Origin: Whitmania pigra
Taxonomy: Eukaryota; Annelida; Clitellata; Hirudinida; Haemopidae
DNA length: 64,000 nt
Direction: 5' to 3'
Assembly: GCA_021613335.1 (NCBI GenBank)
Contig: JAJTWR010000365.1
Coordinates: 2,247,001-2,311,000 of the forward strand
Within the stretch, counting starts at the first letter, position 1. Each line of letters starts with the position of its first letter. The position numbers were made by a program, and so were the translations under genes. The notes beneath the pieces are model-generated. The model saw only the letters and a program-made list of their open reading frames with translations. It was not told the DNA's origin and searched no databases. Below are positions 25,860 through 38,973 of this stretch, in pieces.

Positions 25860-26060
25860 CTAGGTTCTCCAGCGGAGGACGTTGATGTAAAGCTATTTTT
25901 GTAAACTAGGGGTGCCTGGACTTGTCCTGACTACTCCGGCGCGTTGACCCGGTATTGCAGTACAACCGGGAACGGCTTTGAAACTGAGCAGGTAGTCCTG
26001 CTCCGTCCTAATCATCTAGTTATGCAATGGACGTTAATTAAAACACACAAACACACACAC
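25860..26060 (+). repeat. Interspersed repeat family C with family-D tail (copy 1)
   Basis: It starts TTCTCCAGCGGAGGACGTTG and continues AAGCTATTTTTGTAAACTAG, GGGTGCCTGG and TACTCCGGCGCGTTGACCCG. It ends CCTAATCATCTAGTTATGCA followed by ATGGACGTTAATTAAAA and ACACAC repeats. The 5' part matches 39688-39830. It is probably a SINE or LINE end. Confidence 0.65.
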
Positions 26061-26074
26061 AATTACAATTTATC

Positions 26075-26600
26075 GAAGCAGGATCAATAAAGGCTTTCAA
26101 AGACTTGAAATTGTCAATTTCAGAGATTTCTAGGATGGTTAATCGATCTAGAAGGGTTTTAAGACATTATTGAAATAGGGTCCCAAAAACATTTTTTTAA
26201 AGGAATTTCGGAGGTAACTCAGTGGAGGCCATTTGCTCTCGTGGTCGATTTGAGCTCGTTTTTATGGAGGGGAAGCAGAACTCACAAAAATATGTTGAAA
26301 CACTAGACCAGTATCTCTGATATGTGACGAATTTAGAGATGATTCAGTCATTTTTCAGCAGGACAATGACCCGCTACTCACATCAGGACTTAAAAAAGCT
26401 TTTATACAGAAGAGGATTTGAAATATTCTGAAGTGGCCAGTTCGCTCTCCAGACTTGAACCCCATTGAAAACATGTGGATACTACCTGTTAGGAAGGTGT
26501 ACTCCAATTGGAAACAATATTTCAGTGTTCAGGAACGTTTGAATAAGGTCTGGAAAGAACTGGACATTATACTGACATTACCTCTCTTATACTCGTTTGC
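26075..26600 (+). pseudogene. Dead Tc1/mariner transposase remnant
   Basis: Translation in shifting frames gives an HTH-like AFKDLKLSISEISRMVNRSR. It then gives CSRGRFELVFMEGK..QKYVETLDQYL, the second-Asp motif FQQDNDP (disrupted) and WPVRSPDLNPIENMW around the third catalytic acid. The order is that of Tc1 transposase, but the middle is deleted and several stops and frameshifts are present. It cannot be active. Confidence 0.8.
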
Positions 26601-27855
26601 TTTGACTTCTTCCCCAGTTTCCCCATTTCTTTTTAATCTTTTCTTTCCTTGCGATAATGTTTGATATCGGATGTCGGCTAACTTCGAAGTTTTGAAATAG
26701 AATTAGTTCTTTCGTAAGTAGAAATTACCTCAATTTTCTTTTCTGAAAACCCAACGCTAACAATCTATTGAAAATCGTTTAAAAGTCACTTAAACAAGAG
26801 CGAAACAGGACTAAATCGGAAGTTTGGAATAAGCACAAATCCACATAAACTTTAAATTTTAAAAAATGTGTCTATAAGCCAGTTTTGGAACCATCAAAAC
26901 TTAATGATAAGGCATGGTTTTGTTAAAGTTTGACATGTTCTTAATTTAGCATTGTCATTAAGAGTAAAATTGTATTACGAAAAATCCGTTCTTGAAAAAA
27001 GTGTCCAGACAGTTTTTCCCTCTATCAAGCTGTCTGGATTTGCAGTTTTTTCCGTACATAATTGACTTCTTATGCATGTATGGCTCTGACGCTCATAGCG
27101 TATCAGGATTATACTCAAGCAGATTCAGTACTTTTACTTTTAAAGTTGAAATATTGACATTCGCTGGGGTTTTCTCTTTGTAGCTTTGTGCCACATGCAC
27201 ATTTGTGCATTACTGGAAAAACAATCTGTCATAATTTTCCAAGCTTCATGTATCAGGAGCACATGATAAGTATCGTTTAACGAGAGAGGATTTGTGGGTT
27301 AGTTGAAGGAAGTGAAAGCGATAAAAAGTAGTTATAACTACATTTTTAGTTAAAATGCCCATCACTGGTAATTGGTACACAAAATTTCAACGTTAGTTAG
27401 TATGACTGTAATTTTATTGCCTAGTGGAGACTACAAACATACCCCACATATTTTGATCTTTTATGCAAATGAGGTTTTTCACTCCAATTAAAAAATATTT
27501 ACATGCTCACTCACAAAATTTCACAAAGAGATTCTAGTTTTTCAAACATGGGAACTTCGGGCTACACTTGTGCTCCCACTTAGGCACCCAAGGGTTAAAC
27601 TCCAAACGGCCATGAAAGCATTTATTTCGGTTAATGCATTCAATGTAATTATTTTCTACGTTACATTGAGCTTTTGCGACAGATCTATTTTGACAGGTCA
27701 CCAAGTTTCAACTTCAGAATTTATGTCTATGAATTTAATCACAAATAGGTAAACGAGCTATCAAAAAAATTCAGTCTCACAAAAACTAAAAAAGGTTTTT
27801 CAGAAATGTACCCAGCACATCTTAGCAAATGAAGACAACCAAAATGACCAAACAA
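26601..27855. other. Intergenic, no gene recognised
   Basis: A short open frame at 26992-27183 has no recognised match. At 27550-27600, CTACACTTGTGCTCCC...AAGGGTTAAA resembles 55030-55095 and may be the end of another transposon family. Confidence 0.3.
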
Positions 27856-30800
27856 CTAGCTTTTTATTACTGCTGAGAAACGATCGCTAATATCAGATGT
27901 TTTTGTTAAAGAGCAATGTAAACATGGTTCATTTGATTTTGTGTATTCTAAACTCCCTATGCAGCCATTTTTGTCCTCACCCGATATTTCTTCATTAATT
28001 AATGATTTATGTTCAAGATGTGATTGCTTTTCCAGAGATTCCACATTCGTATGTTGATTGGGGGCAACGGTCAAACATTGCAATGAAGTTATTTTGTTGA
28101 GTCCAAAGCTGCTGCAGGTACAACTTGTGCCATGTTTACAAATGCCGTTACAATGCCTTGGCTTTTTGCTTCCTAAAAAGTCGACAAAAATTAAGTTGCC
28201 GGTCTGTTCGACCAATCAGCAAATAACAGCAAACTACCTGCACATCCCACACAAGTATGGCAGTGCTTTGCAAAGATTATGGCAGAAACATCTGTGTAAC
28301 CATCTGCATTTATTTGCTTAATTACGTGATTGTTCTTTGATGATCTATCCTTAAACAAGCAGTTTGTATAACGGCGTCTGGTTCGTGAGTATATAATGCA
28401 CGCCCAGGCAAGAGAGGTCACTACTATGCAGCACACCACAGCAATTATTATGATGCCAGCTGTGGTAGAGTTGTAATCTTCTTTTACTTGCCATATGGAT
28501 GCATTTTCTTCACTTGAGGGAGCAACAACAGACAGATACACTGTTTGCTTTTCAGAACCTAATGTATTTGATATGATGCAGGAATATTCACCTGCGAAGT
28601 TTCATGAAAATAACCCATCAAAAACACAACCAATCAATTAAGTAAATTTTTACACAATTTTTCATTTGAATATGGGCGTGTTTTTGTATAGATTTTATAT
28701 AGATGTCACACCTGACAGATGTGACAGGTAAAAACATGCTTTTCCTTAAGGCACTACCATCTATTGGACTTAAAAACAACCCATGCTATACCAAATGGAT
28801 TTCACAACAATACATGTGTAAATTGCTCCCATCGGACATCCGATTCTGAATATTGCCTTGGCAATAGCATGCCAGCCAGAAGATGTATCTTGGAAGGGTG
28901 TTCTCAACCGAGAGGGGACTCAAGGTTCACCAAAGTCAAACTGCGGGTGCAAGGCATCGAGAAAGAGTACCATCGCAAAGTTGTAGATAGGTAAAACACA
29001 TGATGACACTGGGCCAGAATCACACCATAGCTCCGAGTGTGTCCGAGTCTCTCACCAAGGACAAAACCCTCAAAAAGCCAGGATAGGGTTCCCTTGAGGA
29101 AACAACAAGAGAGGCTGGTCTGGACTGGATGAAAAACTCAAGCAAAGACTCAAGAAAAGCCTGAAAGATGGATCAGTAAAATCCCTCAGTTAGTTCATTT
29201 TTAATAAATGGTTTGAGAGATTTGGGTTCATGCCTGTCAAATAACAATAGGAAATAAAGTACTCCAGGAGACAGCACAAACTTGGATGCCTCAAAGGAGA
29301 AAAAAGTGCTTTGCCAATGGTGGAAAGTGGCTAAAGAAGACAAGAGAGAAGGACTCTCAGTCCTATGTCCGAGGCCTCAGAAGCAGCATCATACTGGATC
29401 TAGCACAAGCGGAGCCAGAAGAAGAGGCCACTTCAGGAAAGCCATCGACCTCTGGTGTAAATGACCCACCGAACGATAAAATCCTTTTCCGAGAGACAAG
29501 GTATTGTCTGGAGAAATGGACCAACCACGGGCTCGCACTCTATAGACTGTCGACCAAACCATGGTCACATAAAGGCCCATGGTCGAGTCCCGAAAATTGT
29601 TATCACAGGATACCACTATAAAAAATGATAAGCCCTAGTTTGCTTATATTAAGAAGATACTGAAGAAGCCACTGAGAGCTTTCATGGATGCTGAAGGCAA
29701 CTGGGGTGGATAGGATCAACAAAAGAAGGCCTGCCATAGTCAAAGTTCGCAGGCGCAATGCAGATAGTATGAAGACGCCAATGAGAGCTTTCAGATTTGT
29801 TCCAGACCAGTCAGTGACCGGCATAAGAAGGCCAACAACAGCCATCAGTAAGTGTCGGGTCTTGAAAAAAAACTGACTAGCTGATCAACAGTATGGATAA
29901 TAATATGGCTCGACTCCAGATTTTCAAAAGGCCAAAATGTTTGAAGACAGGAGAAACTTCTCACAGGATCCCTGTCGGAGATCCAAGGCTAAGAAACACT
30001 AAGAACAAAAGAGAGGATTGCCACATGCACATATGCCGATCTGGCTCTAAAACAAAAAAATAAGAAAAAAGTATGACTATGTATATAATTAAGCTGGTTA
30101 TTTTTGTAACTGTGTGTTTGAATATTTTTGCTTAATAAATCTCTCTAAAAAAATAAAATAAAATTGATGAAGTAATGTGCACTGAAACACCCAATGCTGA
30201 CTATTTAACAAGAATGAGCCACAGCAAGTCCTGGCCGGTTAAATTTAGTATTTGAGCTTTTTATACTTATTTGCATTATTATTATTATAACAGCTTGTTA
30301 TAAAACACACCATACCTTATAATAAGTAATTATATTTAATTTCTGCAGCTACAAAACAAAGGTGACCTTCATCATCCCTGTTTGTCTGGACAATGATGAG
30401 AAACTGTGATTCGCCAGTAGAGAAATGACGCAGAGTGAGCACAGTAGGCATTGAATCTTTCAACCACTCAACTTTTGGATGAGGATTTCCTCGTGCTTGG
30501 CATTCAAGCACAACAGTTTCTCCTTCCATCACAGTCTTGTTTGTCTTCATTCTTCTGATAAATTTTGGAGGTTCTGAAATTTAAAAAAAATAGAAATGCC
30601 TAACATCCTCACAATTCACTGGAAGTGCTTGAAAAATTTCACTTTTTATAACCACAAGTTAAATGCATTTTAAAGCATAATATACATATAAATGGATGCT
30701 TATATACTTGTATATTTAAAACAATTACCTAGAACTTGAAGCGTCGTGTTGAAAGAGATGACACCAACTGCATTTGTGGCAGAACAGGTATAAGTACCTT

Positions 30801-33800
30801 GGTCTTCTGGTTTTACATTGACAATGAAGAATCTCTCATCTGAAGGATAAATGTGCATTCTTCTTTCTCTAGCAGCGGGGAAGTCATCGCCACCATCTTT
30901 CTGCAATGTGATTACTGGTGATGGAAGTCCCACAGCAGAACAGTCAAACCTAGCAGTTGTTCCAATTCTTGCCATGATGTTCAACTCGGGAGTCTTAACA
31001 AATGTTGGAAAAACTGGAAAATGAAAAAGTGTATCAATGAACTATTCCATGTGTCAGTTAACATTTTGACTAACCATTTACAGTTACTATTGCCTTGACT
31101 GAGTAAGTACTCCCAATGACATTACTAGCAATGCACTGATATGACCCTGCATGAGAATTGATGATGGGACTTAAAATGATTTGGCTGATGACTTGTGTAA
31201 TGCTTTTGCCACTGGAGGATTGTGGAACTGGTTTTACATCTATTTCTTTGAATTTCAGATTTTCCAATGCCTACAAAATCGTACATGAAATTAGATTTCT
31301 GGATATCTTTGTTATTTCTTATATCTTTGAGATTGACACTACAGTGATGCTTCAACCCAAGAAATGCTTTGCATATGGTGCTACATAAAATTAGCTATTG
31401 TCATTATTCTTATAGAAAACAATCTTTTAAGGGAAAACTTATCACTGGATTAATGCTCATAATAAATAGATTAATTAATTTTTTAGGTAGTTATAGAAAA
31501 TCTTGCGAGTGGATATGAATTGAACTCCTAATAAAGCTGCACCAAAGTGGAAGCCTTAACCATTCGGCCACCGCACCCAGGTAAATGGGAATTTACAAGC
31601 GAACAAGATAGTCTATTCATTCTGGTGCACCTAGTGGTAATGTTCCTCACTGGAACTAAAGAGCAGCGATGAATCGCTTTTTATCCACACCAACAACGGC
31701 TGCGTATAGTTACAGAAACTCTTGGGATCGGCTAGGAATTGAACTAATAGAGCCATACCAGAGCCACCGTGATAGTTATAGAAACTCTTGCATTATTTTC
31801 AAAAACTGGATGCTACATACACATCCTACTTGCAATTTCTTTGTAACCTATTTATGAGAGGCTATCATCTATATAAAGATAAATATTATAAAAATATGAC
31901 TAATTATTTTCTCATAAATTGTTTAGATGATGAATTTTCAGGCAATGAATTTTCCACATGACGAATTTTCCAGATCCCACCTTTTAACATTCATTCATAG
32001 AGTACTAACAGAATTATCCTTTCTCCATTCAATGTGAAGTAGAGATTTCCCAGCACTTGCAGCCTCGCATGTTAAAGTGACATTTCCATTCAAAGCAGCA
32101 TTTATGGAATGTGGTTCTTGAGTTATCACAGGTCTAGAGAAACTAACTGAATGCATTACAATAAAACTTAAAGGCTTATTCAAGGCAAAATCAGCTAAAA
32201 ATGGATACAAACAACATTTCAGTTCATCACGATGGAGGTGAAGCAACTGCCTCCCAGCAATCGTTTCTGGGTAGCCACAAGCTGCTTTCACCTCAAAGTT
32301 ATTCTTCTGAAGCCATTCCAGTAACCATACCAATTGGCAGTCACAAAACAGATTCCTCGAATCCATGTTACTTAAATGTTATTGCAAAAATAATATTTCT
32401 GATCAAATAAATAAAACAGAAATCAACAAAAAAATAATTCACAAATATTTAGGATCCTGAATGTTTTCAAATGCACGAGCTTGGATGGACATGAGACCCT
32501 TGCCTGCAACATTGAGGTGTTTTAGGGAAATCAGATCTCTGAACATCCTCCTTGAGAGAGATCTGATGTTGTTGTGCTCCAACATTAGACGTGTCAGTGA
32601 AAACAAATTATCAAAATGTGTGCCAGAGCCATCTGAAGTCCAAGATAAATTGTTAAATCCCAAATCCCTAAAACGACAAGTCGTGGAACAATTCCCGGAA
32701 TGAACTTACAAATTGTATTCCCAGCATTGTCTCATGAACACGTGTTCACCAGAAACTTTTAAAAGCAACTTACAGTGTCTTAAGAAAGGTAAGATGATGA
32801 AACGTTGAATCATGAATAAAAGAAATGTTATTGTGCTGAAGTTGAAGCTTCCTGAGAAGGTTTAGCTGCTTGAAGCTAGATTCTGATAAATTCGACAACT
32901 TGTTGTACCTCAAATTCCTAAATAAATTAAATGGAAAAGCATAATAAAAAAATAGAGCAAATCAAGACAACTCAAGAAAATTCACAAATATCTAAAAAAA
33001 TCTATTAGTTAATTTTTATATCATATATTTTATTTTATTATTTATTATAATCTTAAATTCCAAAGTTTTCAATAGGATGCCACTCAAAATTAATTTTTTT
33101 TAATTTTGGGTGCCCACATCAAAAATGTTATGGTAATTTAAAAATGGAAATTCCTGCAAAATTTTGGTGTATTCTATTAACATTTAGTGATAGGTCAACA
33201 CAAATTATATAAGTAGTTGTTTACAATGATTACTTAAAAACAAATCAATAATAAAAATAATCAATGTCTCAAACCAATCACTTTAATGCTGTTACTTAAA
33301 ACGTCAGAGAATCGTTTCTGGATGAAACTCCGTAATTTAATGATGAATGAAGTCAATAAGGTCATTGCAAACCAGCATGAGGTCAGATGCAATGAAATCC
33401 ACATCCATTTTCATATCTAGACTTGCCAATTGTGCCAATATTCATTGAACAATATTGAGTTTGGAGCTAGATGGCCCCATCTATGTTTAAAACACATTTG
33501 CATTATTGGCTCCATGTGACAATCAGATTTCTGCCATGCTTTTTTCCAGAAGTATGCATACAACAGCTAGAACTCCTGTGTTGCTGACTAGTCTCAAAAC
33601 ACCTGAACTTTATCTGCTCACCAAGGTCCCATTCTTGAATGATATTAAACACTGTCCAGTTCTATTGAGCAATTTTGGAACCCCCAACAATGAAACTGCT
33701 CAATCTCCTGTTACCAGAATCACAAGATGATCAACTTGTTTCTTTGACATTAAAGTAGACAGCATTTTGACATATCAGTGCACTGTTAGTGGCAAATTTA

Positions 33801-36800
33801 CTCAAAGGATGCTCAAATTATTTTGATGACATAGACAGAATATTAATATATACTGTTATGTAATAGAATAATAAAAATGCTTAAAAGGCAATTCATTTTA
33901 GTTTGATGCAAATGTGACCCAAAAATGCAATTTTACAAACAACTTAAATTTGAAATTTTGACCTCATTGAGCTACCAGCAAATATCAATATTATAAAATG
34001 AAAATTTGCATAGTTACTTTATGCATCATAAAATCAACAACTTCAGAGGTTAGGTAATTTAATTGTTTAAAAAATGTTTAGTACATATATTTGAGTGGTA
34101 CCCTTATCTTTAAGTTATAAATTTCATCTAACAGATCAGTGATGTTCTTGCTAAACTTCCAAGCATCATCTAGTATAGCTTCAACTTTGTTGTGGGCCAT
34201 AAACCTTTAGATAACAAATAAAATAACTCAACATAATATTACTACGCATTCCATCTTACAAGCTACTTCATAAATTAAATGTTGAATTTTTGAAAGGAAA
34301 AGAAGAAAGCAAAGCCAACGCAAGCATCTCACAGTTGCTTCAGTGATTCTAGGCCATAGAGCCACCTATTGTCTATGGAGGAAATGTTATTTCCACTAAG
34401 GTCTCTGGAAAGATCAGAAAATAAAAGAATTTCTTCGTATGAATGTTATAACGAAATACATACAATGACTGTATATGAGTGAGACCCCAAAATGATCCAT
34501 CCATGAGTTTAGAAATTGAATTTTTCTTCAGATTCAGAGACACTAAGCCACCCAATCCTTTAAATGTTAGACCTTCCACCATCACCAGTCTGTTATACTC
34601 AAGTTCTCTGCAAATTAAATTAACAATGAAGAAATGTGCTTGTTGACCACCATATAATTTTATTATATTTAATAAATTAAAATGTTACAAATAAAAATAA
34701 ATTTTATCATCAAAAAAATTATGTAAAACAAACAAGGATAAAAAATAAACTAAAGAAACTTAACAGAATTTTCAAATGTTTCATTCCCATAAAAAGACCC
34801 TTCTTTAAAAACTGAATTCTGTTTCGATTCAACTTCAATATTTCCACATTTGGAATCGAATCAAAGAAGTCTTTAGAGATAAAATTCACAAAGTTGTCAT
34901 CTAGAATCCTGTTAATCACAAATTAATAGATTGCCTTGTTATCTACATAACACATTCACATGCTTACAAGTTATGCAGATGTATCATTAGAGGAAGAGTT
35001 AAATTTTCAAGAATTGAGAAATTGTTGTGGGACAAATCCAATAACCAAATCTTTGGAAAGACAGTTAAAAATGACCAATTTATTTCTTTCAATTGATTAT
35101 GTGATCTGATGAAATAAACCATTTTTAAATATATTTATAAATAAATATTTTTAAGTACAAAACATTTATCAAAACATTTAACTCTCCAATTATAAATAGT
35201 TATTATTATTATACAAGAACAACTAACAAATAAAGTTGGCTGATGCCACAAGACATGTTTGATCTGTCCACTATTGAATCAACAATTGATGAAACATTGC
35301 AGAGTCTCCTGTAAAAGACAAGTTACTAAGTTCAAAGTCATCACTCCTTCCCATAATACTTGAACTTACAGAGAAAATAGTTTACTCAGGGTTTCACAAA
35401 AGTTAAAACTTTGTTGAACCAATGGATTTCCATTAAGATTTCTAAAACAAAGTTAGCATGTTCTTACTTTCCGTCTACTTACACTGAATGTATAGCATAA
35501 AAATAAAGTATATTTATTCAAGTATAATTTTATCATAAAAAGGCTTTTAATAACAAACATTATCTAATAAGCACTCTGAGATGGTATGTTTCTTTTCACA
35601 GTCATTCATCCTTTTTTCCTCAATGAAAGTGGCTAAATGTATGCAGTCTTAACAATTTATGCAGATGATCCCTTACGAAATTTTGATGAACGGACTTTAA
35701 AAATTATGTAAAAACTTACTTAAAACACAAACTTAGCAAAGCAAAAACAAGTCTATGAACTCCACATAATTGCCATTGAATAATATTAACAATGTGAATG
35801 ATATTAACAAATATGTGAATAGTAATAACAACTATGTAAATAGTATTAACAACTATAGTTATATAGCAAGAAGTATTAACTACTTATTTCTTCAAGAACT
35901 TCAATTTCAAGAAACACATTGCCCTATTTATTCCATACACTGACAAGGGAAGACAGAATAGGACTAATAACAGCCCGAAAGAGGACAAGAACCTGGATCT
36001 GACTCTGTATCTGAAGCAGAGAGGGTACAAAATGTGGTTCTTTGCAATCAAAGTGGGTTCAAGAGGTCTGGTCAGCCTGTTTACCTACAAATTTCAGAAG
36101 AAAATCAGTCTAACCAGCAAAGCCAGATCCAAATTTATAGCAGACATATCAAGGGCTGCAGCCTTGATCAAAAGGAAAATGAAATAGGCAACCTTATCAC
36201 CAGAGGTTTATCAAACATTTCACATTTTACACTTCTCAAGTCTGCTCATAGCTCCAGAGTAACACAAAAGCATTACATTAAAGCAAAGGCTTATCAACTT
36301 CACGAGTCATCAAATCACATGTCTTTGAATAACTACCACCGTGGCTCCTTCAGACAGCCAATGGCTTCGTCAATCAACCAGACTAAATTTTTGTCAGCCT
36401 TTCCTGAGGGCTTCAATCTTCAACATATTTTGAGAAATTTCTCATACATAATACTTTCCGTAAAATACTTTTCATCTGTGACCATTATCTCCAGCTAATC
36501 AAGAGAAAGAAATGGCAGGCATCAAATGATGAATGAGTGATGGATCTATCTCCAAATTTTCAATTAAAAAATGACTTCAGAAATCTTTTAATTTCATTTT
36601 GTTTGAATAATGTTTGAAAATGTCTGGATCATCCAAATTAATTTTTTCATTAAAAAAATAATAAAACACCAGCTCTTAATAATAGGTAGACTTTATGACA
36701 CCTGCCATAAAATGTTATTTGTTGTATATGAAGACCTACGGTCCTTAATCTTTGAAATGTCTCTGAACAACCTCAAAGAGATTTTTCCAAGAAATATCAT

Positions 36801-38254
36801 TCATGTTGGTTTACCATGCAAACCCTTTGCCATACTACTAAGTGTCAATGGATGCACCAAAAAATCAAAACTTTGAGCAAATATATATAGCAGTTTTTCA
36901 GATAACTTGACAAATTGTAAGATTTTTACAAGTGTCTCATTCCTATGACCGTATTACATCATTGGAAATGTTGGATTTGCAATACTATAATATATCCAAT
37001 CATACGTGTGTCTTTTGGATAAGCCATTTTTTGCTGTTTTGGATTGAAGACAATCAGGTCCTATGCACAGCAAATAAAGCATGCTCCCAGGCAAATGCCC
37101 AAGAAATTGTGCCAGCAAGAAGAATATATTTCCTAAGGAAGGGTGTGTCACAACATCCAGTAAGGTAAAGAGTGAGAAGCAAAGAAGGGACTTGCTTTCC
37201 AAAGCCAAAGATTGAAAAGTCACAGCAGACCTGAAAGGAAAAAGGCATTGGCACAAGGTACTGCAAGAAAGCGGCAAGTGGCCAGATCTACTCAATGGAC
37301 TCCTTCACTTTGGCTGAACTGACAGTTATTTCACAGATGGAGGAGCTCTCGTGGATTTATTTGTGGTAATTCAGTGTAATTGCAGACTTAAAGATTTTAT
37401 CAGACTAGTTTGTGTCGAGTCTAGCAGACGGTTCTGATTGATGTTATGTCATTGTTGTTTTACATTATGATAGAAGAACAGGCTGGCAGGAACATCCGCT
37501 TGATCACTGGATGCAGCCCAGCCCTGAGAGTAAGGATTCAGGACCAAAACGTTCATCAAGGAGCCAATCCTGTGCAGGTTAGCCAAATGGATTACGTGCC
37601 TGCATACGGCGGTAATGACAACAGTCGTAATGTGTCGTGTTCGAAACCCAGCCTGCACTGCCGCCAGCGCCCTTGGGAAGGAGCGCTATATAAATGGTTA
37701 CAAGAAGCGCCTCTGACGCTATGCATATGGCGCTATATAAATGAAGTTACAATTACAATCCTCTGAGGATCCCTGCCAGAAGACTCAATCAAGAGTTCCA
37801 ACAAAAAAATAAATATACATGTAATCATACATGTTGTCTTTTGGATACTAGGTCTAAAAACATTTGTGATAAATAAACCATCAATCAGTATGTCAATCTT
37901 CGCTCAGTGCATAATAAGCAATGCCTTAGGCAAACTCACAATTCCTTCAAATTTTGAAGTTTATCCAAATTGTTGATGACTTCAATGCTGTTTGAAGAAA
38001 CGTCCCTGCAATTGATTGTGAATTTAAACTTTTAATATGCACTTTGGCAACGTAATTACTCACAGTATTTCAGTCCATACAGGTAAGTATTCTGGTACTT
38101 CATCCAAACCTTTTAGACTACAATCAACTGTATTTCCAAGACATGTACAATTCCAGGTACAATATGTCACGTTTGTTATTTCCGTGCAAGAAATATTTCC
38201 GTACAAATAAACAAATATAAACAGCCCTCGAACAATCTTCAAGGTTTCTTCCAT
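27856..38254 (-). CDS. LRIG: LRIG-type receptor: leucine-rich repeats plus three Ig domains
   Basis: A type I membrane glycoprotein. Vertebrate LRIGs tune receptor tyrosine kinase and BMP signalling. Start 38254: signal peptide IVRGLFIFVYLYGNISC, then LRRNT (CTWNCTCLGNTVDCSLKGL). LRRs follow in exons at ~37930-38007, 35390-35445, 34970-35110, 34765-34920, 34465-34610, 34333-34405, 32775-32925 and 32445-32670 (LSLTRLMLEHNNIRSL-type units). LRRCT NLFCDCQLVWLLEWLQ is near 32330. Ig1 is split over 32010-32195 and 31075-31270. Ig2 (30728-31015) holds the LRIG signature KDGGDDFPAARERRMHIYP. Ig3 starts at 30320-30575 and finishes at about 28500-28590. The TM is GIIIIAVVCCIVVTSLAWACIIY (28400-28470), then a basic stop-transfer and a roughly 160-aa Cys-containing tail ending SAVIKS. 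The 35.4-37.9 kb intron is full of repeats. The paralogue number cannot be assigned. Confidence 0.92.
28700..30165 (+). mobile_element. Unclassified insertion in LRIG intron with A-rich tail
   Basis: This block has different, less AT-rich composition than the flanking intron. It contains stop-ridden open frames on both strands and ends CTTAATAAATCTCTC plus AAAAAAATAAAATAAAA. The motif CC(A)CTGAGAGCTTTCA-type recurs inside (29655-29685 and 29770-29795). The tail suggests a retrotransposon in + orientation, but no RT motif could be read. Boundaries are approximate. Confidence 0.4.
31497..31800 (-). repeat. Dimeric tRNA-like SINE, family B (LRIG intron)
   Basis: On the minus strand, the second head reads GCGGTGGCCGAATGGTTAAG, like the A box of a leucine/serine tRNA, with AGTTCAATTC as B box. 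The first head (31700-31790) reads GGCTCTATTAGTTCAATTCC followed by TAGCCGATCC and AAGAGTTTCTGTAACTATAC. The spacer CTCTTTAGTTCCAGTGAGGA ... ACTATCTTGTTCGC matches 17185-17285. The cove-like head could mimic a tRNA gene in scans, but it lacks a proper acceptor stem. Confidence 0.65.
35945..36300 (+). mobile_element. LINE RT C-terminal relic (LRIG intron)
   Basis: The + strand translation reads DLTLYLKQRGYKMWFFAIKV then GSRGLVSLFTYKF and SKFIADISRAA. This is the shape of the region just after the RT domain in some animal LINEs (a GAR/GSRGLV-like turn and a closing IS..A). No catalytic motif is retained. Confidence 0.45.
37571..37759 (+). repeat. tRNA-derived SINE, family A (full copy 2, LRIG intron)
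   Basis: It has the same A box (GGTTAGCCAAATGGATTACG), B box (GTTCGAAACCC), body and TTACAATTACAAT end as 25657-25841. The B box follows a small extra TGTCG insertion. Confidence 0.8.
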
Positions 38255-38973
38255 TTTAAAACACTCGCACTTCTTAACTTGTCACATATTGTCACTTAAA
38301 ATAAATGTGAAACTTATTACAAAAATTCAACTGATGTATTGGGACCGACAATTACCACAATTAAAGTTATAACCGATTTAGCGCAAAACATCAGTGTGTT
38401 TACAAATTCAAGGCACATCTTCGGAAGAATTGAGACTGTCCTGACTTACTGCAGATTTTACAGTTTAACATCTTTTTAAAACATTACTTAATCACATTAT
38501 TTGCTATAATAAGTTACTCAAGATACAATCATGTGTCTGTGGCAAAACGAGTGAATAAATTGAATCATCTGGATTCTAGATAAAATATTGTTCAGCAAAT
38601 TTCTATTGTTTAAGGCGATACAATTATTTTTTATGTTTAACTTTATGTATCAAGGTTTTTTTTATTAATAATTGTTAAAGGAATTGAATTTTAAGGAAGC
38701 AACAACCGATATTGAGCAAGAACTTGTCAAACTTCATGATGATTTGAACCAAGTTGATGTAGAAAGCACAAAAACAAAACGCCTGGGGAATTGAGATGGA
38801 CGGAAGAATTCGTCGGAATATTCCCGGAGAACTGGCAGCCCAGCAAACACAAGAAATCGGGACCCTCCTGGGTCCCAGGCTGGAAAAAAAGCGGGGCCCA
38901 GCTAGTTTGTGACCGCGGGCATATAAGTAGTTACAAGTATTTACTAAATGTTTATGTTGTAGAAATATCCTTA

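Noticed and set aside
31500..31580. Minus-strand tRNA-Leu/Ser-like sequence (GCGGTGGCCGAATGGTTAAG)
   Set aside because: It has A and B boxes but no matching acceptor stem and belongs to the repeat family seen at 17014 and 20035, so it is a SINE head, not a tRNA gene.
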